Shown here piece by piece: positions 25,267-35,365 of a stretch of 64,000 nucleotides of DNA. Source of the DNA: [Pseudomonas] carboxydohydrogena (GTDB lineage: Bacteria > Pseudomonadota > Alphaproteobacteria > Rhizobiales > Xanthobacteraceae); NCBI RefSeq assembly GCF_029030725.1, contig NZ_CP113162.1:928501-992500 (forward strand). The letters are read 5' to 3'. Both the position numbers and the translations under genes were made by a program. A model generated the notes under the pieces. It saw only the letters and a list, made by a program, of their open reading frames with translations. It did no database searches and was not told the DNA's origin. Every line of letters starts with the position of its first letter. The first letter of the stretch is position 1.

Positions 25267-28200
25267 ATGAACATGGAACTCTCGCGGCGCTCGTTTATGC
25301 TCGGGGCCGGCGCGGGTTTGGTCGGAACAAGTCTTGGTGCTCTTGGATTTGGTGAAATCGAAGCGGCTCATGCACTTTCAATCCGGCCTTTCAAACTTGC
25401 GCTAACCAAGGAAGTCCGTAGCCAGTGCCCCTACTGCGCTGTTTGTTGCGGCATGATTGTCTTCTCTGCGGAGAGCAAGGAAGAAAAAGGCAAGATGGCT
25501 GTCACCCATATCGAAGGTGACGTGGACCATCCTGTGAACCGCGGCACGCTTTGCCCCAAGGGAGCTGGTGCCCTCGACTACGTAAAATCGAAGGTCCGGG
25601 TGAAATACCCGATGTACCGCAAGCCCGGCTCGAACAGCTTCGAGCGCGTGAGCTGGGATTTCGCGATGGAGCGCATCGCGAAATTGATGAAGGAAGATCG
25701 CGACGCCAACTGGATCGACAAGAACCGCGACGGCGTCACCGTCAACCGGTGGCTGACCACGGCGTTTCTCGCAGGCAGTTCGGTCGCCAACGAAGGCGGA
25801 TGGGCAACGTTCAAGGTCTCGCGTGGCCTTGGTCTGTTGCAGATCGAGAACCAGGCGAGAATTTGACACGGACCGACGGTGGCCAGTTTGGGCCCCACAT
25901 TTGGTCGCGGTGCAATGACGAATTCCTGGACGGACATCAAGAACGCTGATCTCGTCTGGATTATGGGTGGTAACGCAGCGGAGGCACATCCCTGCGGATT
26001 CAAGTGGGTCACCGAGGCGAAAGCCGAGCGTGGCGCCAAGCTGATGGTGGTCGATCCCCGGTTCAACCGGTCGGCAGCCATGGCGGACCACTATGCGCCG
26101 ATCCGTTCCGGATCGGACATCACGTTCCTGTCGGGTGTGATCAACTACCTGCTCACCAACGACAAGATTCATAAAGAGTACGTGCGCAACTACACGAACG
26201 CCGCGTTCATCGTGCGCGACGATTTCGAGTTCAACGAAGGCCTGTTCTCCGGTTACGACGAGGGCAAGCGTTCGTATGATCGCAGCACGTGGGAATACAA
26301 GTTCGGCCCTGACGGCTTCGCGCTTCGCGATATGACGTTGCAGGACCCGCGCTGCGTATTCCAGCTCATGAAGAAGCACTTCGCGCAGTACACGCCGGAG
26401 CTGGTGGAACGCGTTTCGGGCACTCCGAAGGACAAGTTCCTGAAGGTGGCCGAGTGGGTCTCCACCACCGCCAATGGCGAACGCGCGATGACGATCATGT
26501 ACGCGCTCGGATGGACTCAGCACACCCATGGTGCGCAGAACATCCGCTGTGCGGCGATGATCCAGCTTCTGTGCGGCAACATCGGTATCCCCGGCGGCGG
26601 CGTGAACGCATTGCGCGGTCACTCCAACGTGCAGGGCATCACCGACGTCGGTACCTTGACGGCGGCCATTCCGGGCTATCTGGCCCTGCCGACCGAGCAG
26701 GAGCCGACGCTGGAGTCGCATTTGGGCAAGCGGACGTTCAAGCCGTTGACGCCGAACCAGACCAGCTACTGGCAGAACTATCGCAAGTTCTACGTCAGCT
26801 TCCTGAAGTCGCAGTTCGGCGCCAATGCCACCAAGGAGAATGAGTTCGGCTACAACTACCTGCCGAAGCTCGATGGCATCTATGACTGCATCAAGATGTT
26901 CGACCTGATGAGCCAGGGCAAGACCACCGGTCTGCTCTGTCAGGGCTTCAACCCCTTGATGGCGATTCCCAACTCGAACAAGAGCCGGGAAGCGTTGTCG
27001 AAGCTGAAGTTCCTGGTCAGCATGGATCCGATCGAGACCGACACGGCCCGGTTCTGGGAAAACCACGGCGAGTTCAACAATATCGACCCCGCCAAGGTCC
27101 AGACCGAAGTGTTCATGCTCCCGGTGACGTCGTGGGTCGAGGAAGAAGGAAGTGTCACCAACTCCAGCCGCTTGATTCAGTGGCGCTGGCAGGCGGCCGA
27201 CCCTTACTTCGAGTCCAAGACCGACATCGCCATCATGGCCGACCTGTTCGTGCGTATGCGCAAGCTGTACGAAAAGGAAGGCGGCAAGGGCAAGGACGCG
27301 ATCCTCGCGGTGGACTGGAGCTACAAGGATCCGCTCCATCCGAGCGTCGACGAATTGCAGACCGACCTCAACGGCAAGGCGCTGGTCGATCTCAAGGATG
27401 CGGAAGGCAAGGTGGTTCGCGCCGCCGGCCAGCGTCTCGCGACTTTCGCCGAGATGCGGGACGACGGTTCGACCGACGGCTGCATGTGGATCTACACCGG
27501 TTTCTACGGTCCGAGCGGCAACTTCGCCCAGCGTCGCGATAACGCAGACCCCTCGGGGCTCGGCGTCTATCCGAACTGGGGCTTCTCGTGGCCGGCCAAC
27601 CGCCGCATCCAGTACAACCGTGCTTCGGCCGATCCCGACGGCAAGCCGTGGAGCGAAGCCAAGAAGTACATGTACTGGAACGGCGAACGCTGGACCGGAC
27701 CGGATGTGCCGGACTATGTGCCGACCATTCCGCCGAGCCGCGCTGTTGGTCCCTTCATCATGAACGCGGAAGGCGTCTCACGTCTCTGGGTTCGTGGTCT
27801 GATGGCCGACGGTCCGTTCCCCGTCCACATGGAGCCGTTTGAATCTCCGGTCGGCAACCTGGTGTTCCCGAAACTCAAGGGCAACCCGGTGGCGCGGGCG
27901 TTCAAGAACGATCTGGCGGCCCTTGGTACGTCCAAGGACTTCCCGATCGTCGGCACCACCTACCGGCTGACGGAGCATTTCCACTTCTGGACCAAGACCG
28001 CGCACGCCAACGCGGTCATGCAGCCGGAATTCTTCGTGGAGATGTCCGAAGAACTCGCCAAGGAAAAAGGGATCAAGCACGGACAGCGCGTCCGGATCTG
28101 GTCCAACCGCGGCGAGGTCAAGGGCAAGGCGGTGGTCACCAAGCGCCTCAAGCCGTTCATGATCGACGGCAAGCAGGTGCATCAGGTGGGTCTGCCGCTG

Positions 28201-28341
28201 AACTTCGGCTTCATCGGCGAAACCAAGAAGGCATCCCCGATCAACAGTCTGACGTCCGCGATCGGCGACGCCAATTCACAGACGCCTGAGTTCAAGGCGT
28301 TCCTTGTCAATGTCGAACCCATCTCGGGTCCGGTGGCTTAA
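25267..28341 (+). CDS. fdnG: Formate dehydrogenase-N/O type alpha subunit, selenoprotein
   Basis: The gene is read through an in-frame TGA at 25864-25866 as selenocysteine (residue 200), giving about 1024 residues. The flanking sequence, NQARI-Sec-HGPTVASLGPTFGRG, matches the active site of E. coli FdnG/FdoG, where Sec binds molybdenum. An N-terminal twin-arginine leader (LSRRSFMLGAG) sends the folded enzyme to the periplasm. A [4Fe-4S] site (C54, C57, C61, C96) and the bis-MGD domains follow. It oxidises formate to CO2 and passes electrons through FdnH and FdnI to quinone. The frame downstream of the TGA is continuous and in phase. FdhD, needed to sulfurate the cofactor, is not in the window. 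The whole selenium machinery follows on the same strand. Confidence 0.97.
25864..25906 (+). promoter_or_regulatory. UGA selenocysteine codon and SECIS-like hairpin
   Basis: Immediately 3' of the TGA, the RNA can fold with an outer stem GACC (25871-25874) with GGTC (25903-25906). An inner imperfect stem pairs GTGGCC (25879-25884) with GGGCCCCAC (25890-25898) around an apical AGTTT loop. Bacterial SECIS elements lie just after the UGA and present a small loop with G/U to the C-terminal domain of SelB. The fold is hand-drawn and needs energy evaluation. Confidence 0.6.
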
Positions 28342-28356
28342 AGGGAGGGCAAAGAC

Positions 28357-29295
28357 ATGTTTACACCTGTTCCAAACCCGACCACCAATCCGGTCCCCGC
28401 GAAGTTCGGCGAGCAAGACCTGATCCGCCGTTCGGCTTCCACCGTCACGCCGCCTGCCAAACGGCAGACGGAGGTGGCGAAGCTGATCGACGTATCGAAG
28501 TGCATCGGCTGCAAGGCCTGCCAGGTGGCGTGCCTCGAGTGGAATAACCTCACCGAGGAAGTCGGCATCAACACGGGTGTCTACGACAACCCGCACGATC
28601 TGACGGAAAACACCTGGACGTTGATGCGCTACACCGAGTACGAGAATGCCGAAACCGGCAATCTCGAGTGGCTGATCCGCAAGGATGGCTGCATGCATTG
28701 CGAGGATCCGGGCTGTCTCAAGGCTTGCCCGGCGCCTGGCGCCATCGTGCAGTACTCCAACGGCATCGTGGATTTCGTCCACGACAAGTGCATCGGCTGC
28801 GGCTACTGCATCAAGGGATGTCCGTTCAACATCCCGCGTCTGTCGAAGGCGGACTCGAAGGTCTACAAGTGCACGCTCTGCGTCGATCGCGTCGCGGTCG
28901 GGCAGGGACCCGCTTGTCAGAAGGCGTGCCCGACACAGGCGATTGTGTTCGGTACCAAGGACGAGATGAAGCAGTGGGCCGACCACCGCATCAAGGATCT
29001 CAAGTCGCGCGGCTTTACCAAGGCCGGCCTCTACGATCCTCCGGGCGTGGGTGGCACGCACGTCATGTACGTGTTGCAGCATCTCGACAAGCCGCAGATC
29101 TACGCCAACTTGCCGAACAATCCGTCGATCAGTCCGATCGTTGAGGTCTGGAAGGGCGTGACCAAATACGCCGGTCTCGCCGCCATCGGCGCCTTTGCCG
29201 CCATCGGCTTCCTGCATCATGCCATCGCCGGCCCCAACAGGGTGTCGGAGGAGGATGAGAAGAACGCCGAGCGATTGACGGAGGGGCGGCCATGA
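28357..29295 (+). CDS. fdnH: Formate dehydrogenase beta subunit, four [4Fe-4S] clusters
   Basis: This 312-residue subunit carries electrons from the Sec/Mo site to the cytochrome. The cysteine sets [35 protein letters not shown] and CTLC...CQKAC are all present. A C-terminal hydrophobic helix (about 265-290, [19 protein letters not shown]) anchors it, as in E. coli FdnH. It starts 15 bases after fdnG, with GGGAGGG upstream of the ATG. Its last four bases overlap fdnI (ATGA), so the three subunit genes are translationally linked. Confidence 0.95.
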   Translation: MFTPVPNPTTNPVPAKFGEQDLIRRSASTVTPPAKRQTEVAKLIDVSKCIGCKACQVACLEWNNLTEEVGINTGVYDNPHDLTENTWTLMRYTEYENAETGNLEWLIRKDGCMHCEDPGCLKACPAPGAIVQYSNGIVDFVHDKCIGCGYCIKGCPFNIPRLSKADSKVYKCTLCVDRVAVGQGPACQKACPTQAIVFGTKDEMKQWADHRIKDLKSRGFTKAGLYDPPGVGGTHVMYVLQHLDKPQIYANLPNNPSISPIVEVWKGVTKYAGLAAIGAFAAIGFLHHAIAGPNRVSEEDEKNAERLTEGRP

Positions 29296-29963
29296 GCGAG
29301 TTGGAAGTCGATACGGGCGACAGTGTCCGCCCCGGTAAACCGGTCATCGTCGATCGCTATACCGTCGGCGCACGCATCAACCACTGGATCACGGCGATCA
29401 GCCTCGTGCTGCTCGCCTTGTCCGGGCTCGCGTTGTTCAGTCCGAGCCTGTATTTTCTGACCGGCATGTTCGGCGGCGGTCAGTGGACGCGGGCTCTCCA
29501 TCCCTGGATCGGCGTTGTGCTGTTCTTCAGCTTCATGGGGCTGTTCTTCCGTTTCTTCCGGCTCAATCTCTGGAAGCGGACAGATAGCGTCTGGCTCACC
29601 CGGCTGCGTGATGTATTGGCCGGTGACGAAGGCAAGCTGCCTGAAGTCGGCAAGTACAATGCTGGCCAGAAGATGGTGTTCTGGTCGATGTCGATCCTGA
29701 TCCTGGTCCTGATCGTATCGGGTCTGGTGAGCTGGGATGAGTACTTCGCGAGCTACTTCAGCATCGAGCAGCGGCGCATTGCCGTTCTGGTGCACTCGGG
29801 GGCTGCGATTGCCGCGATCTGCGTCTGGATCGTCCACGTTTACGCGGGCATCTGGGTGCGTGGCACGATCAGCGCCATGACGCGTGGTCAGGTGACGGGT
29901 GGCTGGGCCTGGCGGCACCATCGCAAGTGGCTGAAGGATCTGGTCACGACGACAAAGCACTGA
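29292..29963 (+). CDS. fdnI: Formate dehydrogenase gamma subunit, cytochrome b556
   Basis: This 223-residue integral membrane protein has four helices (about 33-55, 70-92, 130-152, 165-187). Histidines near helix ends, such as [15 protein letters not shown] and [15 protein letters not shown], are the expected haem b ligands. It completes the periplasm-facing enzyme by reducing quinone in the inner membrane. The start ATG overlaps the fdnH stop. A 13-bp perfect hairpin follows the stop. Confidence 0.94.
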   Translation: MSELEVDTGDSVRPGKPVIVDRYTVGARINHWITAISLVLLALSGLALFSPSLYFLTGMFGGGQWTRALHPWIGVVLFFSFMGLFFRFFRLNLWKRTDSVWLTRLRDVLAGDEGKLPEVGKYNAGQKMVFWSMSILILVLIVSGLVSWDEYFASYFSIEQRRIAVLVHSGAAIAAICVWIVHVYAGIWVRGTISAMTRGQVTGGWAWRHHRKWLKDLVTTTKH

Positions 29964-29972
29964 GAGTGCAGG

Positions 29973-30003
29973 CGGCGCCGGCATGATGTGCATGCCGGCG
30001 CCG
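29973..30003 (+). repeat. 13-bp perfect hairpin after fdnI
   Basis: CGGCGCCGGCATG (29973-29985) pairs with CATGCCGGCGCCG (29991-30003) around loop ATGTG. There is no T-run, so it is more likely a processing or stability element that separates abundant structural-subunit mRNA from the maturation and sel genes than a full terminator. Confidence 0.6.
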
Positions 30004-30104
30004 TCAAGGAGTTGAGGTTGTGTTGAAGTGCTCCGCCAGGCGGGATATATACCTCTCGCCACGTCGTGGTGAAACCACGTGACCCGTGAGGTTCGTGAGG
30101 ATTA

Positions 30105-31022
30105 ATGATGTCCAGCGTCGATTCGACTGCGCCTGATCCATCCGTTGTCAGCAACATTCCGACGCCGCCGTTTGTGCGGCTCCCCGACCCAAAGCAATTG
30201 TTTTTGGTTCGCGCGGCGCGTTTTGGCTCGCTCGCCGAAGGCCATGAGCTTGCGCCTTATTTGAGGTTCCTGTCCGGTCTGTGCCGGGCACAGGCCGATA
30301 TTCAGGAAGGTTTGCCGGAGCCTGACGCAGTTGCGCCCGAAACACTGGAGCGCGCGCGCCAGCACACCATGCCGCCGCTCGACCGGGGCCATTTCACGGC
30401 CGATGCCGCCTTTACGGCGACGCTGGACAGGCTGCTTGTTGCAGCGGCCGGCCTCGATATGCCGTCACAGGCCCGTATCGCGCTCGAGAAGGTGACGAAA
30501 GCTGATGCCGACGGGCGTGCACGCATGGTCGAGAATGTGCTGGCAGAAGCCATTCCGGTCGAAACGATCGCCGAACATATCTTCCTTGCTGCGGCCCTTC
30601 AGGTGCATTTCACCCGTCTCGCCGCGCGGCTCGATGCCAGGAGCCTGCAATCGGTGGGCGACGGTGCGTGCCCGTCCTGCGGCGGCGCGCCGACCGCGAC
30701 GGTGCTCGTCAATTCGCCGCATACGCCGGGTGCGCGTTATTGCTCCTGTTCGCTTTGCGGAACGCTTTGGAACTACGTTCGTTCCAAATGCACGCTCTGC
30801 GGTTCGACCCGCAAAATCCTGTTTCAGGAAATCGAAGGGGCCGGCAACATCAAGGCCGAAACCTGCGATGACTGTCATGGTTATATGAAGGTGCTCAACC
30901 AGCAGAAAGACGATCGCCTCGATCCTGTTGCCGACGACGTCGCGACGCTGGGGCTCGATCTGCTGGTGCGCGAGCTGGGCTTCCGTCGCGGTGGCATCAA
31001 TCCGTTTCTGATCGGCTACTAG
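30105..31022 (+). CDS. fdhE: Formate dehydrogenase accessory protein FdhE
   Basis: FdhE is a cytoplasmic maturation factor for exported formate dehydrogenases. The 305-residue protein has an all-helical N-terminal half and a C-terminal half with rubredoxin-like cysteine pairs: CPSCGG, CSCSLCG, CTLCGS and CDDCHG. These bind metal. The genomic position between fdnI and selA supports the call. ATG 30105 or 30108 may be used; GAGG lies just upstream. The gene ends 10 bases before selA. Confidence 0.93.
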   Translation: MMSSVDSTAPDPSVVSNIPTPPFVRLPDPKQLFLVRAARFGSLAEGHELAPYLRFLSGLCRAQADIQEGLPEPDAVAPETLERARQHTMPPLDRGHFTADAAFTATLDRLLVAAAGLDMPSQARIALEKVTKADADGRARMVENVLAEAIPVETIAEHIFLAAALQVHFTRLAARLDARSLQSVGDGACPSCGGAPTATVLVNSPHTPGARYCSCSLCGTLWNYVRSKCTLCGSTRKILFQEIEGAGNIKAETCDDCHGYMKVLNQQKDDRLDPVADDVATLGLDLLVRELGFRRGGINPFLIGY

Positions 31023-31032
31023 GGAGGCCGAT

Positions 31033-32448
31033 ATGGATACAGGGATTTCCGCCTCCAGCCGAATTCCGTCCGTTGACGAGATCTTGAAAACGCCGTTGGC
31101 GCGGCAGGCGGTTGCCCGCTTTGGGTGGGCGCGTGTCGTGGAAGCGATACGTCAGGCGACCGCTGTCGTGCGGCGCGGAATCGAGGCAGGTGAGGCGCTC
31201 GCGCCCGGTGCCGAAGCCATCGCCACCGATGCAGTTTCATGGCTTGAGGCCGATGCCCGCCCGAATGCGCGGCCGGTGTTCAACCTTACCGGCACCGTGC
31301 TGCATACCAATCTCGGACGCGCCATTCTTGCCGAAGCGGCGATTGAGGCGGCGACGGTGGCGATGCGCGAAGCGCTGGCGCTGGAATTCGATCTTGCGCA
31401 GGGCAAGCGCGGCGAGCGCGACAGCCTTGTTCGCGGCCTGCTGTGCGAGTTGACCGGCGCCGAGGACGCGACGGTTGTGAACAACAATGCCGCCGCCGTG
31501 CTGCTTGCGCTCAATACGCTGGCCAAGGGCAAGGAGGCCATCGTTTCGCGCGGCGAGTTGATCGAGATCGGCGGCGCCTTCCGCATGCCGGAGATCATGG
31601 CGCGCGCCGGTGCCAAGCTGGTCGAAGTCGGCACTACCAATCGCACGCATGAGAAGGATTATGCGGCAGCGATCGGCTCGAAGACCGGGCTGATCCTCAA
31701 GGTGCATACGTCGAACTATCGCATCGAAGGCTTCACCAAATCGGTATCCGGCAAGGCTATCTCGGTATTGGCACATGCGAGTCGCGTGCCGCTTCTGAAC
31801 GACCTGGGGTCCGGCACGCTGGTCGATCTGGCGCGCTACGGGCTGACGCACGAGCAGACCGTGGCCGAGGCCGTGGCTGAAGGCGCGGATCTCGTGACAT
31901 TCTCCGGCGACAAGCTGCTCGGCGGCCCGCAGGCGGGGTTCATCGTCGGTAAGCGGGAGCTGATTGCGCGGCTCAACCGCAATCCGCTGAAGCGCGCGCT
32001 GCGTATCGACAAGATTCGCCTTGCGGCGATCGAGGCGACGTTACGGCTCTATCGCGATCCGGATCGTCTGGCCGAACGGTTGCCGACATTACGGATGATG
32101 GCGCGCCCGCTTGCCGACATCGAAGCGGCGGCGGCGCGCCTCAAGCCTGCTGTCGCGGCGGCAGTGGGTCCAGGCTTCGCGGCTGACGTGATTGCCTGCG
32201 CAAGCCAGATCGGTTCGGGATCGTTGCCGACCGAAGTGATTCCGAGTGCGGGGATTGCGCTAAGCGCGACAGCAACGCGCGGGAAAGGTCGCGCGCTGGC
32301 GGCGCTGACTGCTGCGCTCCGCATGCTGGACCAGCCGGTCATCGGCCATGTCGAGAATGATGCTCTCGTGCTGGATCTTCGTTGCCTCGAAGATGAGGCG
32401 GCGTTCGTGCGTAATCTTGCGACGTTGCATATCGAGGAGCGGCGCTGA
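31033..32448 (+). CDS. selA: L-seryl-tRNA(Sec) selenium transferase
   Basis: SelA converts seryl-tRNA(Sec) to selenocysteyl-tRNA(Sec) with selenophosphate. The 471-residue protein has the PLP fold, with the PLP lysine K294 in FSGDKLLGGPQAG, and the N-terminal tRNA-binding segment (RIPSVDEILKTPLARQAVARFG). The segment VFNLTGTVLHTNLGRA is also a family mark. GGGAGG precedes the ATG. The stop overlaps the next start as TGATG. Confidence 0.96.
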   Translation: MDTGISASSRIPSVDEILKTPLARQAVARFGWARVVEAIRQATAVVRRGIEAGEALAPGAEAIATDAVSWLEADARPNARPVFNLTGTVLHTNLGRAILAEAAIEAATVAMREALALEFDLAQGKRGERDSLVRGLLCELTGAEDATVVNNNAAAVLLALNTLAKGKEAIVSRGELIEIGGAFRMPEIMARAGAKLVEVGTTNRTHEKDYAAAIGSKTGLILKVHTSNYRIEGFTKSVSGKAISVLAHASRVPLLNDLGSGTLVDLARYGLTHEQTVAEAVAEGADLVTFSGDKLLGGPQAGFIVGKRELIARLNRNPLKRALRIDKIRLAAIEATLRLYRDPDRLAERLPTLRMMARPLADIEAAAARLKPAVAAAVGPGFAADVIACASQIGSGSLPTEVIPSAGIALSATATRGKGRALAALTAALRMLDQPVIGHVENDALVLDLRCLEDEAAFVRNLATLHIEERR

Positions 32449-33269
32449 TGGGCTTGCGCAAATTCTTTGAGGATTTGCGTCAACAGCGCGGAGCGGATGC
32501 GCCGGGCGAAGCCGTGGGCGAGGCGCAGGTCGCCGAACGGATGGCGCAGGCCTATGAAGCCGCCGAGGCGAACGATTACGAATCCGCATTGGCGATTTGG
32601 GGGCCGTTGGCGCATCAAGGTGTGGCGCGCGCCCAGAACAATATCGGCAAGTGTTTCGGCGATGGGCTTGGCGTCGATCGCGACAGCGCACTCGCCTTGC
32701 GGTGGCTGACGCTCTCGGCCGAGGGCGGTGATCCGGTCGGACAGCGCAATCTTGCCGATGTTTACTTCAGGGGTGAGGGCGTCGAGGTCAATGCCGTCCG
32801 GGCCGCCGAACTCTACCGGGTCGCCGCGGAAGCAGGCGACGGACCCGCGCAAGACATGCTGTCATGGATGCTGGTCGAGGGTGAGATGATCCCCGGCGAC
32901 ATCTCGGACGCGAAGCGCTGGGCGGAAGCTGCGGCCGCACAGGGCATTGTGCCCGCAATGACGCGGCTCGGCATGATGTATCACAACGCGCTTGGCGTTG
33001 AACGTGATGCGGCTGCGGCCGCGCGCTGGTGGGACAAGGCGGCGGCGCTTGGCGACGCCGATGCGCAGGCGATGCTCGGCGCGGCCTATCAACTCGGCGC
33101 CGGGGTACCGCGCGACGGCGTCGCGGCGTTGATGTGGTTGCTGCGGGCGCAGGCCGGTGCCAGTGCGCTCGCGGAACCCTTCATTCATCCGACATTCGCG
33201 GCATTGTCGGTTGCGGAGATCGAACGCGCCAAAAAGCTTGCGGATCTTCCATTGCCGGAGTCTGCGTGA
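32448..33269 (+). CDS. Sel1-repeat (TPR-like) protein between selA and selB
   Basis: This 273-residue soluble protein consists mostly of Sel1-like helical repeats (for example GVARAQNNIGKCFGDGLGVD, GDPVGQRNLADVYFRGEGVE, GIVPAMTRLGMMYHNALGVE and GDADAQAMLGAAYQLGAGVP). Such repeats bind other proteins. It has no signal peptide. It is joined to selA and to selB by TGATG overlaps, so it is made in step with both. No role in selenocysteine insertion is established; a scaffold for SelA, SelB or FdhE is an inference from position. The family name Sel1 is unrelated to selenium. Confidence 0.88.
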   Translation: MGLRKFFEDLRQQRGADAPGEAVGEAQVAERMAQAYEAAEANDYESALAIWGPLAHQGVARAQNNIGKCFGDGLGVDRDSALALRWLTLSAEGGDPVGQRNLADVYFRGEGVEVNAVRAAELYRVAAEAGDGPAQDMLSWMLVEGEMIPGDISDAKRWAEAAAAQGIVPAMTRLGMMYHNALGVERDAAAAARWWDKAAALGDADAQAMLGAAYQLGAGVPRDGVAALMWLLRAQAGASALAEPFIHPTFAALSVAEIERAKKLADLPLPESA

Positions 33270-35365
33270 TGATTGTCGGCACCGCAGGGCATATCGATCA
33301 TGGCAAGACCTCGCTGGTGCGGGCGCTGACGGGCGTCGATACCGATCGCCTGAAAGAAGAGAAGGCGCGCGGCATATCGGTCGATCTCGGTTTTGCCTAT
33401 CTGGCGATGCCGGGGGGCGGCATTCTTGGTTTTATCGACGTGCCGGGGCACGAACGCTTCGTTCACAACATGCTCGCCGGTGCGACCGGAATCGATTTCG
33501 CGCTGCTGGTGATTGCCGCCGATGACGGCGTCATGCCGCAGACCATCGAACATCTGGCGATCATCAATCTGCTCGGCATCCACGCCGGCGCGGTCGCGAT
33601 TACAAAGTCGGATATGGTGGACGCCGAGCGCCTCGCCGAGGTTCAGGTCGAGATCTCGAATTTGCTGGCGCCAACGGCGCTGCACGATGCGCCGATGTTC
33701 GCGGTGTCCAGCGCGACCGGGGCAGGCATCGCGGAATTGCGCGCGCATCTTTTCGCGGCGGCGGCGGCATGGTCCGGCCGCTCGGCGCAGGGACGTTTCC
33801 GCCTCGCGGTCGATCGTTCGTTCACATTGTCCGGTGCGGGCACCGTGGTGACGGGAACCGTGCTCTCCGGCGGCGTTGCGGTAGGAGATCAGGTCGTTAT
33901 CAGTCCGTCGGGGCGGATGGCGCGTGTGCGGGCCATCCATGTGCAGAATCGCACCGCGGAGCACGGGCAGGCAGGGGATCGCTGCGCGCTCAATCTTGCG
34001 GGCGATCAGATCAGCAAGGATGCGATCAGTCGCGGCGACGTGGTGCTCGATCCCATGCTGCATGCGCCGGCCAACCGGATCGATACGAAATTGCAGGTAC
34101 TTTCCTCGGAAACGCGGTCTGTCACCCAATGGATGCCGGTGCGGCTGCATCACGCCGCGGCCGAGATTGGTGCGCGAGTGGTGCTGCTGGGCGACGATCC
34201 GGTGCCGCCGGGCGGTGAAGCCTTTGTCCAGCTCGTGATGGATGAGCCGATTGCTGCTGCGGCGGGGGACCGGTTCGTGCTTCGCGACACCACGGCACAA
34301 CGCACCATCGGCGGCGGCGTGCTCGTGGATTTACGCGCCCCCGCACGCAAGCGGCGTACGCCGGAGCGGATCGCCCAGCTCGAAGCGGGCGCGATTGCCG
34401 ATGCCGATAAAAGCCTGTGGGCGATGCTCGCGGTTACCGGTTATATCGATTTCACCGCTTTCGTGCGCGACCGCGCGCTGTCGGCAAGCGAACGCGAGGC
34501 GATGATCCAGCGCCTCAGCCTGCTACGTCTGCCAACTCCGAAAGCGGAGTATGTGATCGCACCGGCGGCATGGCTTCGCCTGAAGAATGCGATCAACGCC
34601 ACACTCACGGCTTTTCACGCGGACCATCCGAACCTCCCCGGAATGGGGCTTGAGCGCCTGCGGCTGCAACTCGAGCCGCGACTTGCGACGCCAGTCTTTG
34701 TCGCCCTGTTGCAGGGCCTCGCGCGCAACAAGGAGGTGGCGCTCGATGGCGCATGGGTTCGCCTGCCGGGCCATGAGGTGCGGCTGTCTCCGGCCGATGA
34801 GGTGGTTTGGGGCAAGGTCGCCCATTATATTGGCGGCGAAGTGCGCTTCCGGCCGCCGCGCGTACGCGATATCGCAGGCTATACGGGCATCTCCGAGCCT
34901 GAGGTGAGGCGGGTTTTCAAGCTGATCGGCCGCATGGGCAAGGTCGATGAGGTTGCTCACGATCATTTCTTCCTGCGTGAAACCGTCGCCGAAATTGTTC
35001 AGATCATGACGTCCGTAGCCGCCGCGGCGCCAGACGGTTATTTTACTGCGGCACAACTACGCGACCGCCTCGACAATGGCCGCAAGGTTGCGATACAGAT
35101 TCTCGAATTCTTCGACCGGCACGGCGTCACTATTCGCCATGGTGATTTGCGCCGTGTCAATAAGCACCGGCTTGACCTTTTCGGCAGATCGTCTGATGAA
35201 TTGTCAGCGTCGGCAAAGGTTGCGAAGATAGAGCTTAACGGAAGAGCATCGTTCCCGGTGGGGCGTCCGGACTTCAAATCCGGGAAGGGCCGCGAGACGG
35301 TTCTTGGTGGGTTCGACTCCCATTCTCTTCCGCCAAATCCTCTCTCACCGAAATTGGGTGTGTGA
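33269..35365 (+). CDS. selB: Selenocysteine-specific elongation factor SelB, frame running through selC
   Basis: SelB delivers Sec-tRNA(Sec) to the ribosome at UGA codons with a SECIS hairpin. The protein has the GTPase motifs GHIDHGKT (7-14), DVPGHE and TKSD, the EF-Tu-like domains, and C-terminal winged helices that read the SECIS RNA ([16 protein letters not shown] and [20 protein letters not shown]). Normal homology ends near HRLDLFG (about base 35187). The frame has no stop there and stays open across the entire tRNA-Sec gene, ending at TGA 35363-35365 after 698 residues, in a TGATG overlap with the next gene. The last 41 or so residues are therefore encoded by the tRNA gene and its 3' flank. 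The ATG overlaps the previous stop. Confidence 0.93.
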   Translation: MIVGTAGHIDHGKTSLVRALTGVDTDRLKEEKARGISVDLGFAYLAMPGGGILGFIDVPGHERFVHNMLAGATGIDFALLVIAADDGVMPQTIEHLAIINLLGIHAGAVAITKSDMVDAERLAEVQVEISNLLAPTALHDAPMFAVSSATGAGIAELRAHLFAAAAAWSGRSAQGRFRLAVDRSFTLSGAGTVVTGTVLSGGVAVGDQVVISPSGRMARVRAIHVQNRTAEHGQAGDRCALNLAGDQISKDAISRGDVVLDPMLHAPANRIDTKLQVLSSETRSVTQWMPVRLHHAAAEIGARVVLLGDDPVPPGGEAFVQLVMDEPIAAAAGDRFVLRDTTAQRTIGGGVLVDLRAPARKRRTPERIAQLEAGAIADADKSLWAMLAVTGYIDFTAFVRDRALSASEREAMIQRLSLLRLPTPKAEYVIAPAAWLRLKNAINATLTAFHADHPNLPGMGLERLRLQLEPRLATPVFVALLQGLARNKEVALDGAWVRLPGHEVRLSPADEVVWGKVAHYIGGEVRFRPPRVRDIAGYTGISEPEVRRVFKLIGRMGKVDEVAHDHFFLRETVAEIVQIMTSVAAAAPDGYFTAAQLRDRLDNGRKVAIQILEFFDRHGVTIRHGDLRRVNKHRLDLFGRSSDELSASAKVAKIELNGRASFPVGRPDFKSGKGRETVLGGFDSHSLPPNPLSPKLGV
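35240..35335 (+). tRNA. selC: tRNA-Sec (anticodon TCA)
   Basis: This 96-base gene starts GGAAGAG, ends CTCTTCC-G-CCA with the CCA encoded, and has the T-arm GGGTTCGACTCCC. The anticodon TCA is at 35274-35276 in the loop CTTCAAA, with an anticodon stem CCGGA/TCCGG. The long variable arm (GGGCCGCGAGACGGTTCTT region) is typical of tRNA-Sec. It is embedded in the 3' end of the open selB frame on the same strand, so it is either processed from the sel transcript or driven by a promoter inside selB. Confidence 0.95.

Noticed and set aside
25864-25866. Stop codon that could split fdnG into two pseudogene parts
   Set aside because: The frame continues in phase with the exact FdnG active-site sequence around the TGA, and selA, selB, selC and selD are all present, so it is selenocysteine.
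25402-27339. 645-codon open frame on the minus strand across the fdnG selenocysteine site
   Set aside because: It is antisense to fdnG and has the composition of a shadow frame.
33029-33268. Upstream extension of the selB frame
   Set aside because: It lies within the Sel1-repeat gene; the SelB GTPase domain begins [12 protein letters not shown] at 33269, with a TGATG junction.
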